DNA of 20,663 nt from Apostichopus californicus (taxonomy: Eukaryota; Echinodermata; Holothuroidea; Aspidochirotida; Stichopodidae). Every line of letters begins with the position of its first letter. Position 1 is the first letter of the stretch. The translations under genes were made by a program, and so were the position numbers. Of this stretch, positions 10,494 to 20,247 are shown piece by piece. The DNA is taken from the NCBI GenBank assembly GCA_020650975.1, contig JAIPMN010018451.1, forward strand, positions 1,528 through 22,190, given 5' to 3'. The notes under the pieces are model-generated. The model had not been told where the DNA came from. It did no database searches and was given only the letters and a program-made list of their open reading frames with translations.

Positions 10494-10531
10494 AGGCTTT
10501 CAAAGCCTTTGAAAGGGCGCTTTGAAAGCCT
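10494..10531. repeat. Perfect inverted repeat, 12-bp arms
   Basis: AGGCTTTCAAAG (10494-10505) and CTTTGAAAGCCT (10520-10531) are exact reverse complements with a 14-bp spacer. An alternative, tighter hairpin uses CTTTCAAAG (10497-10505) and CTTTGAAAG (10507-10515) with a single central base. The two structures are mutually exclusive. Confidence 0.85.
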
Positions 10532-11040
10532 GTTTGATGCATTTCTGTTTAAACAAAGGTACGGAATAAGCAGAACCTTCTTGCTCGTAACAATACACGT
10601 ATCCACGGTCATGCTGCTCTAACAAGACGAGCTTTGCTTTCATTCTAATCACCTGTGCAAATATTGTCTGTGAAGAACTGAAAAACTGAACTGACAACTA
10701 AGCAATTTTAAAAGCATGCAACTGAGACAGATTCTGTCCAAAGTTTTCTTTTCTGACATCCACGGTTTCCTTGGAAAGCATTTGATTCGTCGATGACGTA
10801 TCGGGTCAACGTTTTTCATTAATCTTCTCACGAAGAGAGACTGATCGAGGAGTGCTTTCACAAGTGCAGCAGTCAAAAAAATGTTTTGGCTACTTTCGTC
10901 CACAACAGGCTGTAGCACATTTCCCTGCACTTTCTTGTGGTCGTACAACCTCGGGATTGAGTAAGATCTCCACTTGGATTTATGACCTCGAGTACTTTTG
11001 TAATGATTGCAGGCTAGAAACTCAAAAGAAGTGATGTTTG

Positions 11041-11059
11041 CCAATTGGCGTTGACGTCA
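11041..11059. promoter_or_regulatory. CCAATTGG and CRE palindrome TGACGTCA
   Basis: CCAATTGG (11041-11048) and a full consensus cAMP-response element TGACGTCA (11052-11059) lie 3 bases apart in a locally less AT-rich part of the intron. A half-like site TGACGTA is at 10794. CREB-type factors bind such octamers, but nothing in the sequence proves function. Confidence 0.3.
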
Positions 11060-12324
11060 ATGGTTGAATTTATGATGTGATTGCAAGAGAAACATCCGCC
11101 ACTGGAGCTATAGTTGAAGAATATCTTCTCAAGTGATACTTATCTGGGGGTTCTCTAGTGGTATTTAATATATGCAGAGACAACTATAAACCAAACCATT
11201 ACAAATTACCTAAATTGATAGTCCACAACTACAATTAAGTCGTAACATGAAATAAACAAATTATCTGCTGCCAGCGCGGAATGGTCAGATTCGCAGCACT
11301 TGAGTGGACTCGAATATTGAGAGTGATAAATTTTAAAGTGTCAGACAGGGTAATTGCTGAGAGCAATGACTTAGAACTGTCTCAGCAAGGAACATAGAAA
11401 AAGATATGTGTCATGGCTACACCTGACTTTAATAAAATGTACAAGCAAAGCTGAATTTATTTTTGAAAGGAAACAGTAACATGTTCAACCATGTCACAAC
11501 TTCTCCACCTCTATGTTTGGTGACATTTTTGTCCAGATTTTTATAGCTTTAAGGTCAGCTGCTCTAATTAAGGGTTTCTAAAATGCACCTGGGTGACAGC
11601 ATTAATAGCTGCATTGAGAGGTGACTTGAGAGAACGTGTTAGCAGGGTATACAATGCATCCTGTTATGTAGACCTACAATGGCTCATGTGATGGCAAGGA
11701 GGAATAATGTCCGAGTGATTCTCACTTAGTCCACTAACTATAAGTTTTGTAACCTTGCAAGTCTGGATCAACTCAATGGCACAAGCTTCAGCTATAAATG
11801 CTACTGAAACATCCATGAGTATAATACTGTTTGATTCCCCATATATAGCTGGCAGGGCTGGTCAAGAAAGTCACATAAAATATATTTACTATATTGTTAA
11901 ATGGTGTGTTGAATCGCACTACTGACATATGGACATCAACCTCGGCTAAGTGCAGGCAATTTGATGTGCTGCACCATCAAGATGCAATGCACTTCAAAGG
12001 CCAATGTTGCATTGTGTGATATGACTATGCACACCTAACACCAGGGTTAATGATGTTTTGTTTAAATTTGTTTGAAATACAAAAGAGATTTACTTCAGTC
12101 TTTGCTTTAGCATATATTAGAAAAAATAATCAGTGATTTAAAATCAACCAGTTCTGCACCAGAGGTAACTATGTTGGACTACACACTTTAAACTTCCGTT
12201 TCAATACTGGAAACTCTATCGTGTACGTGATAACAGAGCCATGAGTAACTCTTTCCTCTATGTGCCCATATCCATTTGCAAACACACACACACATGCAAA
12301 AAGGGAAAATGTTATTAGTATTAC

Positions 12325-12519
12325 CTCAAATAAATTCTCATCTTGTTCCGTGAAGAGATGATCATCTGTGGTTCGATTGATCATCTGAGCTACGCCGATA
12401 ACTTTCCGCTCGCTGTTGTAGATCGGCTGACACAAGATGGAGTGGATTTGATTCTCCTTGTCCACTTCTCCGTTGATCACAAACCTATTTTGACTTTCAA
12501 AATCATTCATATTGATCGT
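12325..12519 (-). CDS. PDE11A: PDE11-family phosphodiesterase, exon B (GAF-B core)
   Basis: This exon is 195 nt, exactly 65 codons, in phase 0 at both ends. The acceptor is tttgtttgcag/ACG and the donor is GAG/gtaata. The product starts TINMNDFESQNRF, continues through IHSILCQPIYNSERKVIGVA and ends NLFE. Recognisable GAF-domain features are the SILCxPI strand, the VIGVAQxIN strand, and the N-R-x6-F-x3-D-E motif (residues about 48-61 of the exon). That motif is a version of the NKxnFx3DE signature of PDE GAF domains, with R in place of K; as I recall, PDE11A GAF-B also carries NR here. The region forms the nucleotide-pocket side of GAF-B. The neighbouring exons A and C continue the alignment on both sides without overlap. 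The reading frame runs on past the donor into intron sequence that bears no family similarity, which supports the chosen border. PDE5, PDE6 and PDE10 GAF domains fit less well. Confidence 0.95.
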
Positions 12520-13854
12520 CTGCAAACAAAGTGCAAAATAAATCGAGAGGATCTAAATGAAACTTTTAAAATGTAGATCTATTATGTCCTTCATAGTACA
12601 CTTTTGAGGCTGCAATTAAATTATACTAGAATGAATACGTTACAAAGGACATCAATTAGTGGAGAGTTTTTAGCTGCACAATACATACCAAAGTTTACAT
12701 GAACATAAATGCTCTTCTTAAAATTCAAGAACTCAACTTATAATCTGCCATTATCTTGAATTACTTTTCCCCAAAAAGCAAAACAACCCATAATTATCAA
12801 AACCCCAAATTTTCCTCTTGCAGGTAGTCAATGACATTGTGAAGTGATCTTTTGTAATTTTTTTAATCAAGTTAGAGTGTGTTTGTTAAGTCCTCTCCAG
12901 TTGCCACTGGATAATAGAAAATTTGCAAGGTTGATTTACTCTCAGCAGGTCAACACCTGACATACATTTGTAAAGTCATTGATCTGTCCATTCTTGCATC
13001 AAGGGTTTCCTGGCATTTTGTCCTCCTTTGTAACATGTTCAGAATATGAAAATGACTATGTTGAGTATAGGGTGAATAATTGCAAATATTTATGGAATGG
13101 CTGTTGTTATTATTTAGCAAAAGTTATTCTGAGTCAGTCAAATCTCTCTTCTCTTAAGACTAGATTAGCTTTTTAAAATAAGTCTTGAAAAGCTTGTTTA
13201 TGATATAAACAAAGCTAGATCATAGACTGTGTTGACCTTCAATTACATGTTTACGAACTATTACAAATTTCTTTGGTAACGGATTAACGAGTTTCATCCT
13301 CCAGTGCCCTGCTGTGGATACTCAATTAAAACATTCTTGTGACATTATAATCTTGTTTCATAACACAAAGGTTCCACAATATTAATTAATATATAGCCTT
13401 CATCATCAATTTGTCAAAACTTAAAGGAGCATTTCAGACATACATGTAGAAACATAATCTTCCACTGGATTTTTTTCCCTTTCTAACCTGCGGCATATAT
13501 GTTGTTTTTTCTATTTAATGATTTAATGTCACTGTTTATAAAATAACAAATTAATACCCCAGTAAGCCTGATTATTAGTTCCTTAGTCTTTAAATATCAT
13601 CATATCGTCTATTGCACTATATAGCCAAGGATAGAGTAAACACGATCCCTGCCGTCATTGTACGTTAGTAATCAAATTCCACAGACACAATGTCTGCCAG
13701 TATCGACAAGGCCTCTATAAACAATCACATACTTAGAATGTAATTTAAAACTTACCAAGATATCAAGATATGATTTAAAACTATCCCATAGAACAGTTTA
13801 ATATGTAATGGTAAAGTACAATGTGATAGTTCATTCTCTGATATATACAACCAC

Positions 13855-13893
13855 GGGGGGTGGGGAGGGGGTGTGTTAGAGGCCTATACGGGG
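13855..13893 (+). other. G-rich tract
   Basis: G6-T-G4-A-G5 (13855-13871), with a further G4 at 13890-13893. Three tracts are close together and the fourth needs an 18-base loop, so quadruplex formation is possible but not canonical. It lies on the template strand. Confidence 0.6.
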
Positions 13894-14215
13894 ATGAGGC
13901 ATATTATATAGTGCATTATAATGAATCATGTACAGTTGGCTCTTGCATTGGTACTATTTTAAGTGTTTGATTTTAAATTCGAATACAGGTAATGATACAA
14001 ACATGTACATGCCTGCTCAGTTAAGAAACATACATTTCCTCTCCGTAAGAAGAAGTTGAGAGCCACTTTTATTCCTTCAGAAACTCCCAATTTACACATG
14101 AGATGCTTACCACACAAAGTTCATGTGCTAGGGTTACTTCATTAATTCGTTATCCCTTCCTACCCTCTCCCACCTTCCCATCCTCTTGAAGTTAAAATGT
14201 CTTATTGAGCAAACT

Positions 14216-14412
14216 CTACCTTACACCAGGGAGTTCCATAACAACTCCCTGCTTACACTAAAAAGCAGGTGTAAAAGGATGATGCATATTACTTTGTTAT
14301 GTTATTATTATGTTATATATTGTTATTATATTATTATGTTAAGCGCTACGAGAATTATTTCATAGTTTGTTTGGCGCTATATAATAATTATGTATTATTA
14401 TTATTATTACTT
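14216..14412 (+). mobile_element. Retroelement fragment with GCGCTATATAA tail
   Basis: AAGCGCTACGAGAATTATTT (14341-14360) followed by TTGGCGCTATATAATAATTA (14371-14390) and a TTA/ATT microsatellite is the familiar 3'-end pattern of many L2/CR1-like LINEs and SINEs that share their tails in aquatic animals. Upstream is a compact hairpin region: CAGGGAGTT/AACTCCCTG (14227-14235 and 14243-14251) nested in TTACACC/GGTGTAA (14221-14227 and 14268-14274). Whether the hairpin belongs to the same element is uncertain. The family assignment rests on remembered tail patterns. Confidence 0.5.
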
Positions 14413-15704
14413 AAACTGTTTGGGCTTTGTTCAAAACTACTAATCTCTCTCAAAATATGCAATCTCCTGATAAATCAGAGGGGATAAAGCTAGGGATACT
14501 GTGCCACATTTTGGTTATGTTTCATTTAAGAAACTACTAACATATTTATCCATTGCCAACTCTCTCAACCTTCTATTAGAAGTACTAAAGATTATGAACA
14601 TCACAAAAAGAACATCAACTGATGTCACTAAAAGAGATTATTTCATTTCCAAATCTCCCTATGTCCCTGGGTTAAGGCGTATTAAAGACGGAAGAATAAA
14701 ATTTCGCACTGATTCCTCCGAAGAACGACCTCATTTCTGACATAATTCTCATTTCTGTTGTCATAGGAGAGATTACTTTCAGTTACTGAAGTACTAAAAC
14801 TTCTTCATCTTATTATTATTAATATATTGGAATTATTTCTATATTTAGCATGAAAGCAATACTTTACTGATACAGCAACAGTATCAGTATTAAAAACTGC
14901 ACAATTTGACAGTTGAAGTCAAAAGTTTAAACCTTCATAATTTGACAGTCATGTTAGCAACTAAAGTATAGTGTTCTATTAAAGGTGCTTTCTCACTTTG
15001 GTTTTAATTCTCAATAAAACATTCTCCATCATAATAATTAAGGTTGTTATTATAATTGATCCCAATACAGACCTATGTCCATCAAATCCTCCGTAAACGA
15101 CTACTATCCAATCATGCTACAGCTTTACATAAACATCGTTAACCCAATAATGCATGCATGTATCCAAACAACATTTGTCCTTGGCAAACATGTCGTGAGA
15201 CATTTCCTGAGCCCTCACAAATGAATTAATGGTTTTTAATCAAATTTTGCAATGATTCTGAGGAGTTGATTTGAACGAACTATTTAGTCAAACAGGTTGA
15301 TTTATTAGTCTACAGTGTTTATAATGATTAATTTATATAGAAACAAACATATATAGAAGTGGTGGTTAGGTGTAGGAAACATGTGCTGAAAGTGGTCATG
15401 TGTCTTAGGGTCCAGAGCATGTCAAAATTAAATTGTTACTAACTTCTTAAAACTTCTTAATTAAGCTTCATGGTGAAGACTAAGGCATATGTCAAATGTA
15501 ACGAGGCGGCTATAGTATTATGTGTACCGAGGACACACTGTACTCTATTGCGCTTCACAGTTTACACGATAAGCACTGCTGGTCTGTCAAGATAGATCTG
15601 GAATATTTAACTAGGTTGAAATATTAGCTTAAATATATAATGCTACTTGGCTTTCCATTCTTCATTCCAAATTAAAATACTTACGGAACTTTACAGACAC
15701 TCCT

Positions 15705-15742
15705 GTCAAACTCTAAAAAAAAAATCAAACTCTAAAAAAAAA
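15705..15742. repeat. Two direct copies of TCAAACTCTA plus poly-A
   Basis: TCAAACTCTA followed by ten or more A occurs twice in immediate succession, a recent ~20-bp tandem duplication. Confidence 0.85.
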
Positions 15743-16274
15743 ACCTCTGAAGCCCTAGAAAAGTATTTGTTATTCTGTAAAATATCACAAAGTTTGTTGG
15801 TAATTCTTGACAGGCTGCAGCATTTCAGGGTCATTAACCTTTCTTATGGGATTCCATTAATCTCAATGCAAATTCATTAAGAAATAAGAATAGACAAGGC
15901 TAACGTATTTGGTAGCTTGGAGCAAAACAATTAAAAAACCTGATGAGGAAAAAACTTGTTTTCACGCACTGATAAGACTTTACAGAAATAATGATCTTCT
16001 CTAATATAATTCATGACAATTGCTCTGTAATTTTTGTCAAACTACACCTTAAGGATATTTGAAAGCATCGAGGCTAACAACCTTCGAACTAACATACAAA
16101 CGAAACATATTAAAGGGATACTCCAGTGTCAGACAATGTGACACACTATGGAAAAGAAAAATATTCCACACTGTTAGTTTATAAACCCTAAATCTTAATA
16201 TCGTATCCCAATTAAACTCGTCTACTTGTTTGCTAAACCCGCAGTTCATTCCTGGGAGTGGATGGTAGTAGATG

Positions 16275-16475
16275 TATACATATGTATGTATGTATTTTAG
16301 ATCCTCCTGCAAGCAGGAACTCGTAAAGAAGCCTCATTGGCTTATCAAAGCCGCAAGCTGACCGAAGTCAGTCTCTTACATTCATATTTAACGTCCATGA
16401 TTATGAATTGTCAATTGTCAACAACTCTGTAACTGGACGACATACATTAATCTTGGAGTGACTCGAACCGGGGTC
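16275..16475 (-). mobile_element. tRNA-derived SINE, 5'-truncated copy
   Basis: On the minus strand this copy starts near a perfect pol III B-box, GGTTCGAGTC (16469-16460). It runs through a body with TGACTTCGGTCA and GGCTTTGATAAGCC hairpins and ends in TAAAATACATACATACATA. The A-box half of the tRNA head is missing. From 16328 to 16443 it matches the copy at 20076-20184 with one substitution and a 7-base duplication (ATTGTCA). About 16 extra bases (ACATTAATCTTGGAGT) lie between the B-box and the body, absent from the other copy. The family is not one I can name. Confidence 0.8.
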
Positions 16476-17709
16476 TGTGATGGTCTGTGATGTAACTTAG
16501 GTAAATGTTCTTAAAAGCTTCACTTTAAATGATGACGTCCATTCCCTCGGCAGTTGCCAGATGAATTCACAAATACCATCAAACTTTGAAAAATTTATAA
16601 AAACAATCACCTTTAGCCACCCGAATATTCCTTCAAAGTCATGATAGCAGCGCCGCCGCCGTATAAACAAAATGTAAGAATTACATTGAGAGGAGGAGAT
16701 GTGAAACCTAGACCAAGACTAAGAGCTAGTCCAGGCATTTTGAGGAGCCTCCCTTCAAAGCTCATTCACTCTACCCGAGTGATATTTGTTTACAAATGAA
16801 AAGGGCAAACAAGAAGAGGGGGGAATCCATTCCTGATAATTACTCCTGAAAAGAGGCCAAGTGTTTTTTTCTACATTGTAAAATTAGCTTGAACATTGTA
16901 ATCAGATGACTGTCATTAGCACTTAGATCAATTTCAAGAACACACAAACTTGTCATCATTAAAGCAGCTCTCTAAATCAAAAGTGGTTGCCAATTTAGAG
17001 CACTTCTGATAAAAAAGCTTTCGAATATTTCGGACTAAGATCGATATAAGTCGATCGAGATGAGATATCAACAATCCACATCTTTTTTCTTCATCAAACC
17101 AAATTAAGTAGCGATCAAGTTATTACTGAATAACTCGGATGCTAAACACATTGGGACCAGGATCGATGGACACTTTGGTTAAGATTTTAATATTAACCAT
17201 ACAAACCCCCAAAAATTGGAAATAATCCAGACTTTTATTTAAAACAAAAATTTCATAATGAGAAGTGCAACTTCATAAGTCAATGCAAAGAGCTGAGTTT
17301 CTCAGAGATTTATCCATTAGCATTATTACGTCAATAGAAGATCATTGGAAAAGTGCATTGACTTTCAGCTGTGCATTGAAAAGACATCGAAAGGTCGGTC
17401 CATTGCATACTGTGCTTTGGCAGTGTCATTTAAAGTTCCTGTTGCCTAGCAACATCAGAACGTCTCTGTAGTCTGTACCCTCCCAGAGTGTTGTGTGTAA
17501 GTACGTATTTGTGCATGCTAAATGAAGGCTAAAATTTGTTATTGGAAAAATAACCCATTGTGAGGAATGGTCATATGATGCTAAATCAACCAACCAGAAG
17601 CAAGAATGAATAAAACAGATAAAAAACAAGTTACTAGTAAAAAAATTATCAAAAATAACAAGAGGAGCCACTTTAAGAGCACATGGGAAAGCAATTAGAC
17701 AAGCCTTAC

Positions 17710-17773
17710 CTCTCCGGTGCTCGCCACATGTTTTGCAATTTCAGAGTTGACAGATTTCTGAAGGGCATCTGGG
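17710..17773 (-). CDS. PDE11A: PDE11-family phosphodiesterase, exon A (GAF-B, middle part)
   Basis: This 64-nt exon of a minus-strand cyclic-nucleotide phosphodiesterase encodes one split-codon base plus 21 residues, PDALQKSVNSEIAKHVASTG followed by E. The acceptor reads ttgttaacag and the donor reads GAG/gtaagg. The exon enters in phase 1-2 and leaves in phase 0. The motif IAxxVASTG is characteristic of PDE GAF domains, where it precedes the strand leading to the nucleotide-pocket region, and it closely resembles the equivalent stretch of vertebrate PDE11A GAF-B. Joined to the next exon it reads VASTGE/TINMNDF, a continuous GAF sequence with no gap. The family hydrolyses cAMP and cGMP in the cytosol, and its tandem GAF domains are regulatory. 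Because the exon is short, its identity rests mainly on this junction. Upstream exons for the rest of GAF-B, GAF-A and the N-terminus are not in the window. Confidence 0.85.
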
Positions 17774-19046
17774 CTGTTAACAAATTCAAAAGAGAAAGTA
17801 AAAACTTAACAGTTTTCAAATGAATTTGATTTTTTTTCCAGTCAACAAAGATCAACATTACAAAGAAAGGTATCTTAATTTCCGGCTCTACTTTCAATTG
17901 CCTGAGCTTAAAGATCTACTTTTTTTGATGAAAAAAGACACAATTTACACATTGCTGCTTTAATATCAAGTTGGGAATAATTGAACAATAGAAGTCATGA
18001 ACAGAAAAAGATTTACATATGCTACTAATAAAGCTTGAACAACTACATCTAAAATCATTTAATGGAATCTATTTGTTCACAGTATGTATAAGTTTTTCAT
18101 GCTACTCCATAATTGTTTTTATCAATTCTAATTGTTTTCTGCAGATAAACTGTTAATTGAAATCTAACCACATTTGATCAATGCATTATAAACATCATCA
18201 CGCATGACTGAGGAAAAGTCTGAATTGTTTTCCGACTGATTTGGCTGCTGAAGAGCTGACGTTTCCTATGTCACTATATATAGTAGAATTACAAGGTGTG
18301 GATTCTATACACAGACTAGTCATTAATTCCTACTTATTCTAAAAGAAATATTCCAGTGGTTGGAAGTTGGATATTTAGAAAGAGAAATGTTGTAAACATT
18401 CTGCACTAGCAGGTCAATTGAAGACTATCCATATAGTATGCTTAGGTGCAAAGAAAGCAAGTCTTAACACAAAAACGAATCAATTAAGAACAGTTTTTGT
18501 GTCTTCTAGAGACCATTTCTTTTGACAGAGATGAAATAATATCTTTTGAAGAAAGTAGCATTTGATGAAGCTTTGAATTCAGAGTACATTAATTGGCAAT
18601 TTCAGTACAAAGTGAGCATGAAGAACATTTCAGGTACAAATAACAACATGACAAAAGCAAAGAGAAAAGCTGAACATGTGCCATATGACATTCTGATGAA
18701 CCAGCTAATGTGATCCATTTCCAATGGTAGTGTATGGTTTCTTTGGCAAATTAATATTACAAGCCACGTTTAGACCATCTTATAGTTTAATAGCAACATG
18801 ATATTGAGATAGGATTTTCACCAAGCAGGTTGGAATCCACCTTTTCATTTTCCCTGAACATGTCACATTATCCACCATCAGAATATTCCTTAAATTTCTT
18901 TGTAAAATACCGTAGTAACAATCAGTACAAAGTTCATTTAATTTCTTGCAGAACCCATAGCAGAGTACCTATAGAAGCTATATGACTTTGCTAATGAGAG
19001 TATATATACATCTTTAAGTATTGAGCATATATCATATAGCACTATT

Positions 19047-19926
19047 TAGAATTTATAAGAGCAGGATCAATGTGAGACCAAAATGGAAGCAGGAAGGGTG
19101 CATGTCAGTATGAAGCAATGTGATGACTGGTAATTCTTAATTTAAACATGCTTTTATTTTAGAATAACAAATTATAAAAGACCAAAATGGAAGCAGGAAG
19201 AGAGCATGTCAGTATGAAGCAATGTGATGACTGGTAATTCTTAATATAAATAAGGGGTTAATCAACGGTCTAGCGTGTGTTACTCACAGGATTAATGCAC
19301 AATCGGGGGATAATGCAAGCGATGCACGAGGGCGGAGCCCGAGTGCATCCAGCGATAGCATTAACACCCGGAGTGCATTAATCATGTGAGTAACGCACGC
19401 TAGACCGTTGATTAACCCCATTCATTCATACACTACCATTTGTGCGGGGGAAAAATCATAAAACAAAACATTTTTGGTTACATATAACCAAAGATTTATT
19501 AAAGTGATGCCCCGTAATTTTACCGTGCGTTACTCACAGGATTAACCACGGTCAGCTGACCTGAATGGACCAATAGGATTTAGGAATCTTTACTAAGTAT
19601 GAATGAACATCCTTTTTAGAATAACAAATTATAAAAGACCAAAATGGAAGCAGGAAGGGGCATGTCAGTATGAAGCAATGTGATGACTGGTAATTCTTAA
19701 TTTAAACATGCTTTTATTTTAGAATAACAAATTATAAAAGACCAAAATGGAAGCAGGAAGGGGCATGTCAGTATGAAGCAATGTGATGACTGGTAATTCT
19801 TAATTGAAACATGCTTTTATTTTAGAATAACAAATTATAAAAGACCAAAATGGAAGCAGGAAGGGGCATGTCAGTATGAAGCAATGTGATGACTGGTAAT
19901 TCTTAATATAAACATGCTCTTGTTTT
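19047..19926. repeat. 103-bp tandem array, five copies, split by an insertion
   Basis: The unit begins AGAATAACAAATTATAAAAG and contains GACCAAAATGGAAGCAGGAA, CATGTCAGTATGAAGCAATG and TGATGACTGGTAATTCTTAA. Copies: about 19047-19160 (diverged start), 19161-19250 (cut short), 19618-19720, 19721-19823 and 19824-19926. The last three are exactly 103 bp each and almost identical. Copies 2 and 5 share TTAATATAAA where copies 1 and 3 have TTAATTTAAA. Copy 2 is interrupted by the fold-back element. Confidence 0.95.
19251..19608. mobile_element. Fold-back (MITE-like) composite element
   Basis: The first 166 bp (19254-19419) form a long imperfect palindrome. GGGGTTAATCAACGGTCTAG at the left end is repeated in inverted form at the right end, and the centre has GGGC-GGA-GCCC. 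The second part (19421-19608) has its own 11-bp perfect terminal inverted repeat, TTCATTCATAC and GTATGAATGAA. The 17-mer GTTACTCACAGGATTAA occurs at 19279 and 19529, and inverted with one change at 19378. The element sits inside a unit of the 103-bp array, between TTAATATAAA and CATCCTTTTTAGA, where an intact unit has CATGCTTTTATTTTAGA. No transposase frame is present, so it would be non-autonomous. Confidence 0.75.
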
Positions 19927-20039
19927 AAAATATTATATTATTATTATATATTTATGTAGGATCCCACAAGCATTGGTGAGCACGCTATATATAGCCCTAT
20001 TTTGTTTTCAATTTATTTTTTTCACCCTTTAACGCATAT

Positions 20040-20247
20040 ATGTATGTATGTATGCATTTTAGAGGAATTGGCGAAGAAGCCTCATTGGCTTATCAAAGCC
20101 GCAAGCTGACCGAAGTCAGTCTCTTAGATTCATATTTAACGTCCATGATTATGAATTGTCAACAACTCTGTAACTGGACGACATGACTCAAACTGGGGAT
20201 CTTATGATTGGAAGGCACCCGCATTAACCACTGAGCTAGCACTCCTT
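20040..20247 (-). mobile_element. tRNA-derived SINE with intact tRNA-like head
   Basis: On the minus strand the element opens GGAGTGCTAGCTCAGTGG with an A-box (TAGCTCAGTGG, plus 20228-20238). It continues through GGTGCCTTCCAATCAT, which looks like the anticodon arm of a tRNA-Gly(TCC) type, to a B-box-like CAGTTTGAGTC (plus 20185-20195). A- and B-box are 32 bases apart, a tRNA-like spacing. The body and the CATA-rich tail match the copy at 16275-16475. The B-box carries substitutions relative to GGTTCGANTC, while the other copy has a perfect one. The tRNA species is a tentative reading. Confidence 0.85.

Larger units (their letters stand above)
8296..12324 (-). other. 4.0-kb intron between exons B and C
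   Basis: This GT-AG intron is bounded by GAG/gtaata (exon B) and ttatcttgcag/GCA (exon C). It holds the diverged exon-C duplicate, a (TTAA)n run, a GA-rich tract, a perfect 12-bp-arm hairpin and a CRE-like palindrome, listed separately. The stretches about 8730-10320 and 11070-12320 show nothing further that I can identify apart from a short (CA)7 run at 12281-12294. Confidence 0.85.
12520..17709 (-). other. 5.2-kb intron between exons A and B
   Basis: This GT-AG intron is bounded by GAG/gtaagg (exon A) and tttgtttgcag/ACG (exon B). It contains a G-rich tract, a retroelement tail and a truncated SINE (separate entries). The stretches about 12520-13850, 14420-15700, 15750-16270 and 16480-17700 hold no gene I can recognise; open frames of 60-90 codons there lack any family similarity. 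Confidence 0.85.

Noticed and set aside
10649..11044. 131-codon open frame on the minus strand, the longest non-repetitive frame in the window
   Set aside because: It starts from TTG; the first real ATG is about 75 codons in. The product shows no family motif, no splice context links it to PDE11 exons, and it lies inside an intron.
14501..14740. 79-codon plus-strand frame with basic residues
   Set aside because: No recognisable domain, no splice or promoter support; length is within chance for a window of this size.
17774..19046. Preceding PDE11 GAF-B exon expected upstream of exon A
   Set aside because: No conserved GAF sequence between plausible splice sites was seen; a very short exon could still be missed.
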